Shown here: one piece after another, positions 21,584 through 33,653 of the stretch
Layout of the letters: the number at the start of each line of letters is the position of its first letter
How positions within the stretch are numbered: position 1 is the first letter of the stretch
NCBI GenBank assembly: GCA_003049485.1
Contig: PYST01000006.1
Span: 186,001-250,000, forward strand
From: Ophioceras dolichostomum
Taxonomy: Eukaryota; Ascomycota; Sordariomycetes; Magnaporthales; Ophioceraceae
Direction: 5' to 3'
Length of the DNA: 64,000 nt
Translations under genes and position numbers: made by a program
The notes under the pieces: model-generated
Told to the model about the DNA's origin: nothing
What the model saw: the letters and a program-made list of their open reading frames with translations, nothing else
The model's database searches: none

Positions 21584-23689
21584 CTACGAACTGCAACTGC
21601 ATTGCAAAGCCCTCTCCGTTCTGGGGACATCACCGATCCATCTCCTCTCCTCCTCGGCATCACCCTCGTACGGCTCGCCATTGAACGTCTTACCGTGCCA
21701 GCTATCCTCAAAGGGGTGTAGAGCCATATGCATGACCCTCCTCAATACGTCTCGCTCGCCCTCCTTCTCAACACGACGGATGACCTCATCCAATACCCAG
21801 CCTCTGGGAACAAAGCTTGGGTTTATGCGCTTCATTGCCTCGATCCTCTCGGCCTCTCGAGCGTCCGATACGCCAGTCCCGTCGCTCAGGTCTGCCCAGT
21901 CCTCGACGATGCGCTCGCGCCACTTGCCCAGCCACTCGCCGATGCGCCTGCGGCCTTCCTCCTCGCCGCCAGCTCCCGTGACCCCTTCCCTGTAGAAGAA
22001 GACGTCGGCCTTCTGCCTCGCCTCGGCCTCGGAGGCTACCTCGCTCACCCTGACGGAGCTCAGCCGGCGGAAGAAGTGGTTGAAGTCCAACTCGAGCGCC
22101 GCCATGGCGTCGAGCAGTTCGCTAAAGAGCTCGTCGAAATCAGAGCGCTTGAAGTGGCGCAGACCGAGGCGGGCAGCCATAAGGCGCTCGTACTCGGCCA
22201 GGAAGACGGCCTTGTACTCCTCCCCGGCCTGGGTGATGATGGTCTCGGCGCGGGAGACCAGCGCGTCTACCACATCTTCCTTGGCGCCATCGCTTACGAA
22301 GGAGGGGTCGTCCACGAGCGGGCCCGCGCCGATCAGCTCGCCGAGTGCCTCGCCGAAGCGCACCAGATTCCACCAGATGATCGTGGGCTGGTTCTTGTAG
22401 CTGTAGCGCAGGAAGTGGTCGTCGTGGTTGGGGGTGTAGGCCGGGTCGAAGTTGTCGAGGAAGGCGAAGGGCCCGAAGTCGATGGACAGGCCCATGATCG
22501 AGGTGTTGTCGGTGTTGAGCACCCCGTTCATGAATCCGTACGCCTGCCAGTTGGCGACGGTGCGAGCGTTGCGCCGAACCACCTCGCGGAACAGCCGTGC
22601 GAACCGGTTTTCCGCCACGCCGTCTGGGCCTTGGATCGCCTCCGCGGGAACTGACCTCTGCGGCTCTGTTGCAATAGGCACAGGCACGCCAGAGTTTCCG
22701 TCGTCGCCGCCGTCTAGTCGTGCAGGCAGTGTTTCCCACCCGCCCAGAACATTCTCGGCGATATATGTGGCCAGCTCACGGGTCAGGGCGCGTTCGCCTC
22801 TGGCACGGAGGAGGTCAAAAGTGCCGAGGCGGATCCAAGATGGCGCAAATCGCACAACTATGGCGCCCGGCTCGGTGGTCTCCCGGCGCACGCGGGAGTG
22901 TGGGAGCAGAGATAGCGCCAACGCGCGTGTGCTGGGAATGCCCAGGGCGGTGAGCGCCTCACTGACGACGAACTCGCGGATGCTGCTGCGGAGCACGGCC
23001 TTCCCGTCGGCAAAGCGGCTGTAGGGTGTCACGCCGGCACCCTTGAGCTGGACCTCGTACCGCTCGGCCGTCCGCGGGTTCGTGGCCTCGAACAGCGAGA
23101 TGGCGCGGCCGTCGCCCAGCTGGCCGGCCCACTGGCCGAACTGGAACCCGCCGTAGCACTGCGCCCAGGGGTATCCCGGGCCAGAGCAGCTGACGTCGTC
23201 CCAGCCGTGAAGCAGGTTGCCGACGGACATCTGGCGGAACTCATCCGTGCCGGCCTCAGATTTACGCAAGCCGAGGGTGCGCATCGCCGCGGGCGAGACG
23301 CACAGCAGCTCCGGGTCCTTTTGGGTCTCGGGCCGCACCCACGAGAAGAGTGCGCCGCGCACCTGCCGCGGCTGGATGTGGCCGCGCGGCGTGCGGTGCG
23401 AGTCCGCCGGGGTCGGGAACTGCGGGTCTGCAGGGAGCGATGAGGTGAAGGTCCATGACTTGGGCAGGTCCGCCAGCGATGCGCCGTCGTCCTCTTGTTG
23501 ATGTTGCTGTTGCTGCCGGTTCGTCATTATTCTTGATGATGAGAGTGGCCGCTGCTGGCGGACGCAGGTATGTCTGCACGCGATGCTACGCAAAGTGATG
23601 GTGGTGGTCCTCGGTCGTCCTGAAGCCGAAGCCGAAGTCGCTGGCGCAAACCATTCGATGAGTCGCCGCGAAGCACAGCCGGGAAGCAT
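21584..23689 (-). CDS. fmp40: Protein adenylyltransferase SelO homolog (Fmp40-like, mitochondrial)
   Basis: A single exon from ATG 23689 gives 701 aa. The N-terminus (MLPGCASRRLIEWFAPATSA and more Arg/Ser/Thr) fits a mitochondrial presequence; the next Met begins MTNRQQQQ. The body is the SelO/UPF0061 pseudokinase fold: PYPWAQCYGGFQFGQWAG-type block, GDGRAISLFE, YEVQLKGAGVTPYSRFADGK with the ATP-binding Lys, LRSSIREFVVSEAL, then NGVLNTDNTSIMGLSIDFGP carrying the catalytic Asn/Asp and DFG-like metal site. SelO enzymes transfer AMP to proteins and act in redox control in mitochondria. The C-terminus ends CSCSS: a Cys lies third from the end, where animal SelO has selenocysteine. Divergent from the aldo-keto reductase gene. 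Confidence 0.93.
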   Translation of the reverse strand: MLPGCASRRLIEWFAPATSASASGRPRTTTITLRSIACRHTCVRQQRPLSSSRIMTNRQQQQHQQEDDGASLADLPKSWTFTSSLPADPQFPTPADSHRTPRGHIQPRQVRGALFSWVRPETQKDPELLCVSPAAMRTLGLRKSEAGTDEFRQMSVGNLLHGWDDVSCSGPGYPWAQCYGGFQFGQWAGQLGDGRAISLFEATNPRTAERYEVQLKGAGVTPYSRFADGKAVLRSSIREFVVSEALTALGIPSTRALALSLLPHSRVRRETTEPGAIVVRFAPSWIRLGTFDLLRARGERALTRELATYIAENVLGGWETLPARLDGGDDGNSGVPVPIATEPQRSVPAEAIQGPDGVAENRFARLFREVVRRNARTVANWQAYGFMNGVLNTDNTSIMGLSIDFGPFAFLDNFDPAYTPNHDDHFLRYSYKNQPTIIWWNLVRFGEALGELIGAGPLVDDPSFVSDGAKEDVVDALVSRAETIITQAGEEYKAVFLAEYERLMAARLGLRHFKRSDFDELFSELLDAMAALELDFNHFFRRLSSVRVSEVASEAEARQKADVFFYREGVTGAGGEEEGRRRIGEWLGKWRERIVEDWADLSDGTGVSDAREAERIEAMKRINPSFVPRGWVLDEVIRRVEKEGERDVLRRVMHMALHPFEDSWHGKTFNGEPYEGDAEEERRWIGDVPRTERALQCSCSS

Positions 23690-24411
23690 CAAACAAGTTT
23701 CAGAACGCGCCGGTAAAATGAAATGGAAGCAAGTAGAAAAAGAAAGTCCCAGTTCTGCTTGAAAAACCACTGTTGTCTGGCCTCAAAAGAGATTGGAAGT
23801 CTGTTTGTGAGTAGGTCAAAAGAAACGCCTATTTGTCATGTGTGGTGGCAATCGGTTTTCCAATCATCATCATCACGAAGAGCGAAAAGCCGAGTCTAGA
23901 GAGGGTCAGTCGGCCGGGTGGCGAAATGGCCATCTAGCCAAGCATCATTCCCACTTACACACTACACGCCTACTCGGGCAGTTATGAAACTTGGGAATAT
24001 TTACACCAACGGTTCAGCCATTAAGGCCCGAATTGGATGGAGACTTTGACAAAATACATTATAAAAATAAAAATAAAAATAAAAAAAACCTCTATAACCC
24101 AACTCTCCTGTAGCAAATATCAATATTGATATCTAGGGCCTATCTTGTGCTTTCGACATATTGCGTCATATTCATCTCATTGAATGTCAAGGTGCCTTCT
24201 ACAAGCGCCGAAGCACAGTGGCTGAACTTGAAGCAACCCCGCGCTGCAAGCTTCGAACCTCTACTACTGATCAAGAGGCCTTCCTCGCGCATCTTGATGC
24301 ACTCTCACTCCCTTCACTCCCTCAGCATAGAGACACACATATCAAATAGAACGAAAATACTCGTGCAGCGCCATCATTGCCCAAGTTCTTCTACTACGCA
24401 AGTCAGGAATC
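23690..24411. promoter_or_regulatory. Divergent region between SelO and the aldo-keto reductase gene
   Basis: AT-rich upstream DNA with an A4T-type microsatellite at 24061-24088. No further gene is supported. Confidence 0.4.
24061..24088. repeat. (AAAAAT)n-type A/T microsatellite
   Basis: ATAAAAATAAAAATAAAAAT followed by a run of A. A simple repeat upstream of the aldo-keto reductase gene. Confidence 0.8.
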
Positions 24412-25545
24412 ATGAACTCTGAAGCGTCGTCCTTCGAGCCGGATGCCACGGGCAGGACGCCCAAGCAGCTGGACCACCTGCCAAGCCTCAAGATGAACGA
24501 CGGCAACCAAATCCCACTGGTGAGTGACTGTGATGAGATGTGATCATACCCAAACTGCCCTCGCGGAATCAGACTGGGGAAGCTAATATGGAAGCTTTTT
24601 TTCGCCAAAGATCGCTTTTGGCCTGGGGACGGCCCAGGTCAGAGGGAAGGGCGCCTCTGGTCCCGACAGAGGCATCGTTGACGTTGCTAAAACGGCTCTC
24701 AAAGTGGGATTCAACCATCTAGACGGCGCTGAGAGTAGGTAACGACTCGAATTTCTCAAATTTCTCCAAATCTCACAGACATTCTACGTTTCCTCCAGCA
24801 AAGAGAAACACAATGCGCTGACTTACTGCACACAGGTTATCGTAACGAGGAGGAGCTTGGGGCCGCGATCAAGGAGTCCGGCCTGCCCAGGGAGAGCCTC
24901 TTCGTCACCACCAAGACCACGAGTAGCGACGGCAGGTCAGTCGAGGAGTGCATCTCGGCGTCTCTCAAGCGCCTGGGCCTCGAGTACGTGGACCTCTATC
25001 TGATCCACAGCCCCTTCTGGGCCAAGACCCCGGAGGAGCTGCAGGACAGGTGGGCGCAGATGGAGGCCGTCAAGGAGTCCGGCCGCGCCAGGTCCATCGG
25101 CGTGTCAAACTTCCTCCCGGAGCACATCGACACCCTGCTCAAGACGGCCAAGACGCCGCCGGCCATCAACCAGATCGAGCTCCACCCGTACCTGCAGCAC
25201 GAGGGCCTGCTGGCCCACCACCGCGACAAGAACATCGCCGTGTCCGCGTACGGGCCCCTGACCGCCATCACCAGGGCGCCGGGCGGGCCCGTCGACGGCA
25301 AGTACCACCAGCTGGCTGCCAAGTACGGCGTCAGCCCCGGCGACATCGCGCTGCGCTGGTGCATCGACCAGGGCGTCGTCGCCATCACCACCAGCTCCAA
25401 CGAGGACCGCCTGCAGGGCTACGTGTCCAAACTCCCCGCCTTTAAGCTGACGCCTCGTGAGGTCGAGGAGATCAACGATCTGGGTAGGCAGAGGCACTAT
25501 CGTGGATTTTGGGCTAGGCACTTTGCGAACGATGACAAGCGTTGA
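24412..25545 (+). CDS. Aldo-keto reductase
   Basis: Exons 24412-24519, 24611-24734 and 24836-25545 join in phase to 313 aa, the normal AKR length. The (beta/alpha)8 barrel has its catalytic tetrad: Asp in FNHLDGAE, Tyr two residues after GAE across the last intron (GAESYRNEEEL), Lys in FVTTKTTS and His in LYLIHSPFW. NADPH-site blocks follow: RSIGVSNFLPEHI, NQIELHPYLQ and the late AITTSSNEDRLQ. It reduces aldehydes or ketones; the substrate cannot be told. TKTTS instead of the more usual TKVW/TKLW and the short N-terminal extension suggest an AKR group outside xylose reductase. No biosynthetic cluster genes adjoin it, so it is probably a stand-alone metabolic or detoxification enzyme. Confidence 0.92.
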
Positions 25546-25711
25546 GAGAAAAGGAACTAGTTGAGTTTCCAGACCCTGAGTGCGGGCAGCGAGGTGCTGC
25601 GTGCTTGTTGGGTGTGCGCCGCATGAAGATGGTTTTTAGATCGTATTCTTGTTGTTGATGTTGCAATTACTAGCTACGTAACTCCGTACATAGAAGCAGT
25701 GCCTTGGTCTG

Positions 25712-27274
25712 CTACAATTCATCGTCCGACTCCGTCTCACTTCCTTGGTCTGGCGCAGTCGTGGATGGCGCGGGTTGGTTCTTGCTCTTTGCGCCTTGAG
25801 CCGCGAAGGGCAACACTCGCTGAGGCGGCAGATCATCGAGGGTAGGGGTCTTCTCTCTCTGCTTCCCTTTCTCCTTCTCATTCTCCTTCTGCTTGCCCTT
25901 GGTGGGTTTGCTGGTGGTTTTCCTGTCCCCAGCTGCCGCTTCTCTCTGCTTAGGCCCCGACTTAGAGTTACCAGCAACGTCACCAACGTCACCGGCGTCG
26001 TCGTCGTCCGGTTCAGGTTCGCTGGCGGTGGCATCGTCATCTGTGGTACGCTGCTCCTCCGCAGACAGGTCCTGGTCGCTACCCTCCTCGTATTCCTTCT
26101 TGACAGCATCGACCTCCATCCCCTCAAACCCGTCATCCGAGTCGCCGTTAGCACTGGGCTCTGGCACATCGGCTTTGCGCTTGGAGCGGCGCGACGCCAC
26201 TGGGACATGGCCGCTTGCACTAGCCTGATCTCGACTCAGCGAGGTTGACGCCAGAACGACTGGGCCGTGGCCGAGCGACTCCAGGAGTGTCTGCTGCTTC
26301 CGGATCTTGTCCTTCTTGGAGTTCAATAGATTGCGGAACCTCTCGAGGAGCTCAGATTCGTGTTCTTCCTTGGCCTTGATTAGCTTGTCCAACTGGTCCT
26401 TGAGCGACACCACGGCGCCCTCGAGCTCCTGAGCTTTGACCGTGAGAGAGGCAAGCTCTGCCTTAGCCTCGTCGCGGGCCTCAACCGCGATTCCGCACCA
26501 CGCCGTCACGTCGCTGTCTTCCTCATCATCATTACGATGCAGGGATATAGCTCCGAGACGTTGCTTAAAACAATGAGGACTCCAGTTTTAGTGTTTGTTT
26601 CAAGAAACAGGGATGAGAGAAATTCTCAGGTCCGTCAGTTTGCGCCGGATAGCCAGTCAGTCCGGCTCCCAGTATGGCATGGTACGTACCGTGATGCCCT
26701 GGATCCTCTTCCGGACCGTGATCTCAAGCTTTGTCGACCGAACGGCGGCAGTGAGGACGATCCCATCCGCCGAACCCCGCTCAAGAAATAGGTCCGTCAG
26801 GACGCGTTCCCATTCCTCTGAACTGCCTGAAGACTTCAGGCTGTCTATCTTGCTGTGTTGCACTATTGGGATAGATGCGATTCAGAGTCCAGTGTTATTG
26901 TCAAAGCCGTGAATGGATGAACGGTACGGATGGGTGAACGGGACGGCACACGAGGGGTAACGTAACGAAACGCATTACGGAACTCCTGGAGCCGGGGTTC
27001 CGAGCCGGTGTTCCACCTGGGGCAAGGATGGCGGGAGGCGGGCCACGGATGGGTAGGGTAGTTAAGAAAGGGAGGTGGATGGGTGTTGCTTGCTCGCAGT
27101 TCGTACAGGACTGAACTTACAAGAGACGGAGTAGGGATTCTCGCCCTCGGTAGCGACTAGCTTGAGATCCAACGGTCTCGCTTTCTTGGAAGGGGACGGG
27201 GTGACGTGAGCCAGGACGAAGGAGCCGTCGTCGCCATCCGAGCGGGGGATCCTCAAAACGTGTGTGCGGGCCAT
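25712..27274 (-). CDS. xrcc4: XRCC4-like non-homologous end-joining factor (Lif1 homolog)
   Basis: Exons 27121-27274, 26690-26862 and 25712-26563 join in phase to 392 aa. The N-terminus (HVLRIPRSDGDDGSFVLAHV, then LDLKLVATEGENPYSVSLQH) and EEWERVLTDLFLERG form the XRCC4 globular head. The next ~90 residues are a long coiled coil (EARDEAKAELASLTVKAQEL, LKDQLDKLIKAKEEHESELL) ending in KDKIRKQQTLLES, the segment that in XRCC4 binds DNA ligase IV. The C-terminal third is disordered with acidic runs (EPEPDDDDAGD), basic clusters (SRRSKRKADVP) and a long Lys/Glu stretch. XRCC4/Lif1 stabilises ligase IV during double-strand break joining. The acceptor of the last intron is TTTTAAG. Sequence conservation in this family is low, so the head-plus-coil pattern carries the call. 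Confidence 0.85.
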
Positions 27275-29344
27275 GTCTCCGGTTGATGAGGGACGCCGGC
27301 CGAATCAGAAAAAAAAAAGAAAGAAAAAAAAACTAAAATAGAGTAGTGGGCTCGGTGGGATCGAAGTGGTGGGCGCTCGGGCGAGTCTCGGTCGGCGCAG
27401 CTCTTCTGTGTGCCTGTGTCGTACGGAAGGGAAATAACGGGCGTGGAAGCCACAGCAGGAATCGCCCTGAATGACGGTATAAGAGGCCGCTCTAAGAAGA
27501 GATCCGTCATCAAGGATGAAACGGGCAGAAAATTAGAGGAGGCGGTTGAGTGAGCAAGTTAGGTCGTTGGAACGCGGAAGCAAGGAAGATTCCAGTCAGC
27601 CTTCCAGTTCGAGACGCTGACGGGCCGAGTCGTGGTGGTGTGTGGTCACTTGCTAATGTGGTGAGGCTGCTTCGCGGTGCTTAGGCTGCCGTGCTATTAT
27701 GTGGGGAAATTATTGAAACCGCCGTTAGTTCAATCGGGTCGTTCTATTTTTTGCTTACACTGCCGGGGCGGCCGTGTTCTCCTATTACTCGCGTGCCAGA
27801 CTATTCGCACATCCATCAGGGGGATGAGAGGAGACAAGAAAAATCTCTTCATACATTGCAGCCGGGAGTAGTGCCGATATGAATTGATTTAGAAATCAAT
27901 GTGCGAAAGCTGTTGGTCTCACGGTTCGTGGCACGATGAACAGACAAGAACAGACAAGAACAAGCATCCTCTGGTGCCTTGTGTGCCTCGCATGCCTGTT
28001 ACTCCGTAGCAGTCTGAACATCCAAGCGGAGTCCAAACGGTCGTCCAAACTCAGCTCGAGAGCTGTCCCAGGCGCCGCTAGCCTGTGGAGAGAGCTCGAA
28101 AAGCTAGACTGCTTGATAGTCTTAGCGGTTTTTCTTTGTTTACATCTTTGCGTCCCCAAGCAAGCAGGAGGTCCGTTTCAAGAGAATCCAATGATCCTAG
28201 AATCAGTCGTTGACATCATTCACGACTGAGCAAGCAGGGCGATGATGATCAGATTCGGAGCGGAGTTGTGAAAGGTGTGAAATCGATGAAACAATCAAGG
28301 TCAAACTTGCTAGGCACAGGCAGACAGATCGTCCAGGTGCGGGGCAGGCGCGTCGATTTCGCGTTGGGAAGAGAAAGGCGCGTTATCCCTGCTAGTGGGG
28401 CCAGCGGTCCAATGAACTGGCGGAAGAGGGACTCCCGTCTCTGAGGCACAGACCACGTGATCGGGATGGAAAAAAATCTGATTCATCCGGAGAGCGGGGC
28501 CGCTTGGGTGCACAGACCAGAGGTACCATGGCGCCCCAGTTTTCCTCGCTCGCGGGCCACGCTATTGGCAAGCTGGCAAAGTCCGGCCAGCCACCAAGTT
28601 CCCCCCCAGCCATTTCGCCCTCCTCGCTGTCGGCGGCGTCCACCTTCTTTCCCGAATAGGATCCCCGACCTCTCAACTTTCCACTCAATCAATTCCTTGA
28701 TTTTCTCCCTCTTCTCCGAGCCAGAACCAACGTCACAAAATTGTGCATTTCTCTTCCTCGATTTTATCCGTGGAGGCCGTTCATTTCTCTTCGTTTCTTT
28801 TTTTACTGGGCCGTCTGGTCAATCGGACTTCGCTGCGTCAGCGGCCACACAAGACCAGACGATCCACGAATCCCCTCGCCCTCAACCTCCACCCACCACC
28901 AACCACCACACACCTCACCTCCAGACTTCCGCACTTCCCTTCCACCGTCGACGACTTTTTCTTTCCGTAAAACACCAGTGCGCGACCGGGAAAAATCACC
29001 GGAAATCCTTTCCACGCCTACAACCCCTCGGAACCGACTCTCCGCTCTGCGCTGCGGAGGACCATCTGGAGCAATTTGCGACGGCTTGCGACGGATCCAC
29101 CCCCTCAACTGACCAACTCAAAACTCAATTCTTTCGCGAAATATCCTCTTGGCATACTGCGCGGCCGTGCTGGTCATTGTCGTCGACTATGAATCTTCAC
29201 AATTGATCCCGTCGTTGCACGTCGCTGTACATAATCTAGCGCGTGAAGCGTTCCTGTCGCCAGAGAAGCTGACCTCGTCGCTCCCGTTCCCGCTCTTGAC
29301 CGCCACCTTGCGCCAGCGCATAACGCGACCCGAACGCCTCGATC
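27275..29344. promoter_or_regulatory. Long divergent intergenic region between XRCC4 and Byr4
   Basis: Just over 2 kb. It holds an A/G-rich tract near 27307-27333, a perfect tandem of AACAGACAAG at about 27939-27958, and a strongly pyrimidine-rich, stop-poor stretch from about 28,680 to 29,060 that is probably the Byr4 leader. No gene is supported. Confidence 0.45.
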
Positions 29345-32300
29345 ATGGAGACACTCAGACTCAAGCCGCGCCAACCTGTGGCAGACGACGTCGAATCTTG
29401 GGACGACGATGACTTCCAAATCGATGACGACACTTTCCGTAGCGACCGTGGCTCCAATGCCGCGAGCCTCATGAACAGACGCGATTCCCATGCGTCCTTC
29501 CGCTCGGAGCGCGAGTCAATACAAGGAGAGGAGAAGTACCTTCACCTGCCAGGTGACGATGAGAAGTCCACCTTGGATGCGATCGCAGCGGCAGCGTCAG
29601 CGGGCATTCCAATACCCCGCAATGTCCCTTCTTCTGCCCTTACGGGGGGCACGATCAAGAGATTGGGCGGTCGGAAGATCAAGATGATCATTCAAGAGGA
29701 CTGGGAGCACGACTTAGAACTACCAGAATCCGGCCAGGCTCTTCACATCAAGCCGCAGGATGGATCCAAGTTTCCGGATGTACTGCGCCAAGTAAGCGGT
29801 TCGACACAACCCAGCCCTGTGAAGCTCCCTAGACCTACCGCAGAGCCTGCCCCGCCGCCGCCAAAGAAAGAGATCAAGCCAAGCGATTTCTCCGGCAGCG
29901 GTATCAACCTAGATAGATATCGGGATAACGACGACGACGACGACTTTTTCGGCGACGGGGCTGCGACGATCAAGGTGTTCAAGACACGGAGTACCCCCAA
30001 GCCCGTCTCCCTGATCACTCCACCAACGCCACAGAAGAAGGACTGCGACGACGATTTCGAGATGGATCTCGAACTGCCGTCTGACGGCAAACTGAAGTTG
30101 TCGAACCGGAAAGAGATCCCGAAGACGCCCTCTCTGAACACCGTGGAGGATTTCGACTGGGGTGAAGGCAGCCTTGGGACGAGGTTTGGGGGCACACGCC
30201 GGGATGGGAGGTCGAACCGGAGCTCTTCGGTCTCCGCGCTAAGTCCGAGCGTTGCCAGCTCTCTCACCGTCGAGAGTGAAGACGAGGGCCTAGACGGATT
30301 GGAGCTACCAAGCGGGCCCCTGGACTTCCAGCAGAGACTGCAGAAGAGGCGTCCCAGTCCATCCCCCGAGCGGCGGCAGACCAGGTCGCCGCAAGTACCG
30401 GTCCCCAAGCTGAAGGCAGCGCTTCCTATCCAGACTCAGCAGGCGCGTCGCCGGGATTCTCTAGTGGACGCTCGTGCCGACACTCGAGAGGAGCACCGGG
30501 AAGACTTCTTGAGCGGACTTGAGATTGGCAACGGCGAGGTTTTCGACTCCGGCAAACTGACGCTGCACCGCAACGTCAAGGTGAAGGAAACAAGATCTGG
30601 CAGCCCCACCCGACCCAAGACTGCGGTTTCCATCACTTTCACCACGAAGCCTACCAGTAGCAACGTCTCGCGCCTCCCACGCCCGATGATAAGCCATGAG
30701 CGGACGCACACAGCGTCATCACTGGAGCCCGTTTCTGAAAGCGGCGGTCCCATATTGTCTCGCAACAGGCGGTCTCAGTCTCGTCTGGGGCACTCGGCAC
30801 AGTCGTCCGTGTCAAGCCTACCTACACCTACCACGCCCTGCTCGGCCCAGTCTTTGCCGCCCTCCACCCCTCGCCATAGAGAGATCGGCCAGAAGACTTC
30901 GACCCTCTCCCTGCGCAATGAGATGCGCAACGAACCCACCACCACGAACGCACAGCTCCTGCGGCTCAAGCGCTCGCTGCCAGTGATGAGGGCTCCGCAG
31001 TCGCCGGCTCGGCCTTTGACGTCAAGAGGCTACGACCGCCCTCCATCGCGGACGGACATGCACAGCCGTCCACAGTCATCCATGCGGCCCAAGACGCCCG
31101 TAGAGCGCACACGCGCGGGATTAGAGAGTGCCGCGGCGCAGGCAAGAAAGAACCCTCTTCCATTCCTTCCAGCCGGTGCTTCGCAATTCCAGTCGCAGCA
31201 TGTGGCATCCAAGACTACCCGTGTCTTCCGCCGTCATGATTCCGATACAGTCGTGGACCTTCGACCCACGTCTCGCGCCGTATCCAGGTCAACGATGAGG
31301 TCGCCTAGTCCGAGCAAGCGATACCGTAATGTAGAGCGGATGGCCCAGGAGAATGTCTGGCAGCACTTGAGCAAGCCGAAGCGCCAGAGGAATTTTGGCG
31401 ACGGCCATGAGCTCGATGGGTTCGACGACCTTCCGACATCTACGCAGGCGGAGTCCCGCTTCATGCGAGCACCGGCGACAGGCCCCAAGACTCAGTTGAG
31501 GAACAAGATCTATCAGAACATCCTTCCTGATAGGACCACTACGCCATCTCCCATGACACCCAGCACTCCTGCGCCGTACTCTCCGGCCAAAACCGACAAC
31601 CTCCCTCGCTTTGCCAGAGATACTGCTGCGAGCAGGATTGCGCGAGAGACTGCTCTGGCCCAACGCGCACCTGCTACCGGGCCGCTGGCGCCATTGACCG
31701 CCCAGCGCGTTGCCCAGCTGTCGACTCGGAGCACCAATTTCAACGTGGCACCATCCCCGCAATCGACACTTCGCTCATCAAAGAAACTCCCCAAGAGGCC
31801 ACCGCAGCTGAAACCTCATCTTATCGCGAACTTGAATCCTACAAGAGAATCAAAAGGTACGTTACTTGACCCTTCACCCCTCCGCGGCGGTTTACTCGAC
31901 CGTCGAACCCCTCGCGCTTGCCCCAGACGCCAAGATTACCCCTTGATCTAACAGAATTCTTTCTATGCTTAGTTGTCAAGGGCATGGTATACAACCCAGA
32001 GACCTTCCGCTGGGAAGGTAACGAGAATGCCCTGGGCGCCTTCGATGCCCCAGCATCTTCACCTTCCACAGTGAGCGTGCCAACGCACTTGATGCGGGAG
32101 AGAGAGAACTCCACGCCGAGGCCTGCGCTCATCACGCCCATCGGTGCCACAAAAGGCGTGCAGGTCGTCGGCGGCATGGTGTTCGACCCACAGAACATGT
32201 GCTGGCTGAAGATCGGGCCACAAGCCTCGGCAGCAGGCGCGGGGAAGTCGGACGCCAACAGCAACGACCCCCTGGATGGCTTCAACGCTCTGGACGACGA

Positions 32301-32565
32301 GGACGACGTCTTCAAGGACATCCCCGATCTTGAGGACAACACGGCCAAGTCCACAGAGGGCGGCCAGGGCGGGCGCATGAGCGACATCAAGGATGACTGG
32401 ATGGTCGGCGAGGAGTTCGACGTTGGGCCCGAGTTTGTTCGCAGGCAACGCGAGGAGGAGCTCAAGTGGAGAAAGAAGTGCGAGCAGTGGTTAAGTTCGA
32501 AGCCTCGTGACCGCGATGCCTGGAGGTGGACGGTCCGCGACATCGTCCTCGGTGTCCAGCACTGA
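29345..32565 (+). CDS. byr4: Byr4/Bfa1-like cytokinesis regulator (septation initiation network GAP subunit)
   Basis: Exons 29345-31856 and 31973-32565 join in phase to 1034 aa. The protein is mostly disordered, with acidic patches near the start (ESWDDDDFQIDDDTF), many SP/TP sites (RRPSPSPERRQTRSPQ, TPTTPCSAQSLPPSTP) and basic Ser-rich segments. Conserved islands are KRLGGRKIKMIIQEDWEHDL (~105), ERMAQENVWQHLSKPKRQRN and a C-terminal tandem: VKGMVYNPETFRWEGNEN and GGMVFDPQNMCWLKI, followed by DDVFKDIPDLEDN and GEEFDVGPEFVRRQREEE. These repeats are the hallmark of Byr4/Bfa1, which with Cdc16/Bub2 forms the GTPase-activating complex that keeps Spg1/Tem1 inactive at the spindle pole. The many SP/TP sites suit cell-cycle kinase control. 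Confidence 0.88.
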
Positions 32566-33653
32566 GTCTGTGCTGTGCCTTCCTCCGCATCCGCGCCTCC
32601 GCGCATACATATTATCACCATTCTTACGCTTCATTCGTCACTCCTTTGGGGCCTCGCCGACATCATTTCGGTAGCCTTTGTCATCATTTCCCCCAAAACC
32701 CTTGTAATCCCCACTACCAACCACAAACGCCCCGTCACCTACATACATGTACAACTATAACCACACGACGTCACGAACTGTGAATACCCGGTACCACACC
32801 ACCGCCATCATCACCATCACAATCGCCATCATCATTAAGAGGCAGGGATACGAAAAAGGACATGATTGAGAAAAGAAATAGGATAGGCGTATTTTGGAGT
32901 CAGGCACTGGAGTTCACAACATTACAGACACACTACTCTCCATCAGGAGAGAGGTCGGACGCGGAAGGGCTAGCCGTAGTGGCTGGTATTTATCCTCCCC
33001 CAGATGAACAGAGATGCAGAGCAGAGAGCAGGAGAGAGAGAGGAGGGAAGAGAAGACGGATGATAGAGACTGAGAGTGAGAGAAGAGGTCTTTGGTTTCT
33101 TGTCTCGTTTGGTTATAACTGCCGAGCAAGATGCACATACATTGGATTATAGAGATGATTTCATGAAATGGATGATTTTTTGGCGTTCGACAGGACCGAA
33201 GGGGCTGGAAAAAGTAGGCGGTTGAAGAAGGGGCATGCGCACGGCACCCTTTTCAAGCCCGCCATCCGTTGGCTTGTTTGCCTTATCAAGCAAAGCATTA
33301 CTTTGGAACTTCGAAGCATAGATGATTTGGCGTATAAAGCATTGGCTTTTGAGGAATGTACTTGTACTTGTTCGTCTGTGGAAGTAATTGCCTTGTGGCA
33401 GCATGAGATGACATGAAAGCAGTCGTGTGGGTCCTGGTAATCAGCTCTGACGTCCACAGCATGTGCCGATGGCGGGGTTCAACTGGCAGTTAGTTTCCCT
33501 GCGCGACACTCAGCATCATCATAATCTACGATCATCAACAGTGACCTCTAGGACCCTGCTCTCTCTCTCTCTTCCAACCCTTAAGCTCATCCGTTCTCCG
33601 TGCTCTATTCGCTAGGTCCAAATCCTCGATTCCCTGCTTAAACGTCATTCGCC
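32566..33653. other. Intergenic between Byr4 and Get5
   Basis: Tandem plus-strand genes. Contains a CATCAC/CATCAT-type simple stretch near 32,800-32,835 and a CT microsatellite near 33,560. No gene seen. Confidence 0.45.

Noticed and set aside
21728..22654. 308-codon plus-strand ORF
   Set aside because: Antisense shadow of the SelO gene with no recognisable motif.
31839..32621. 260-codon minus-strand ORF
   Set aside because: Antisense to the second Byr4 exon and intron.
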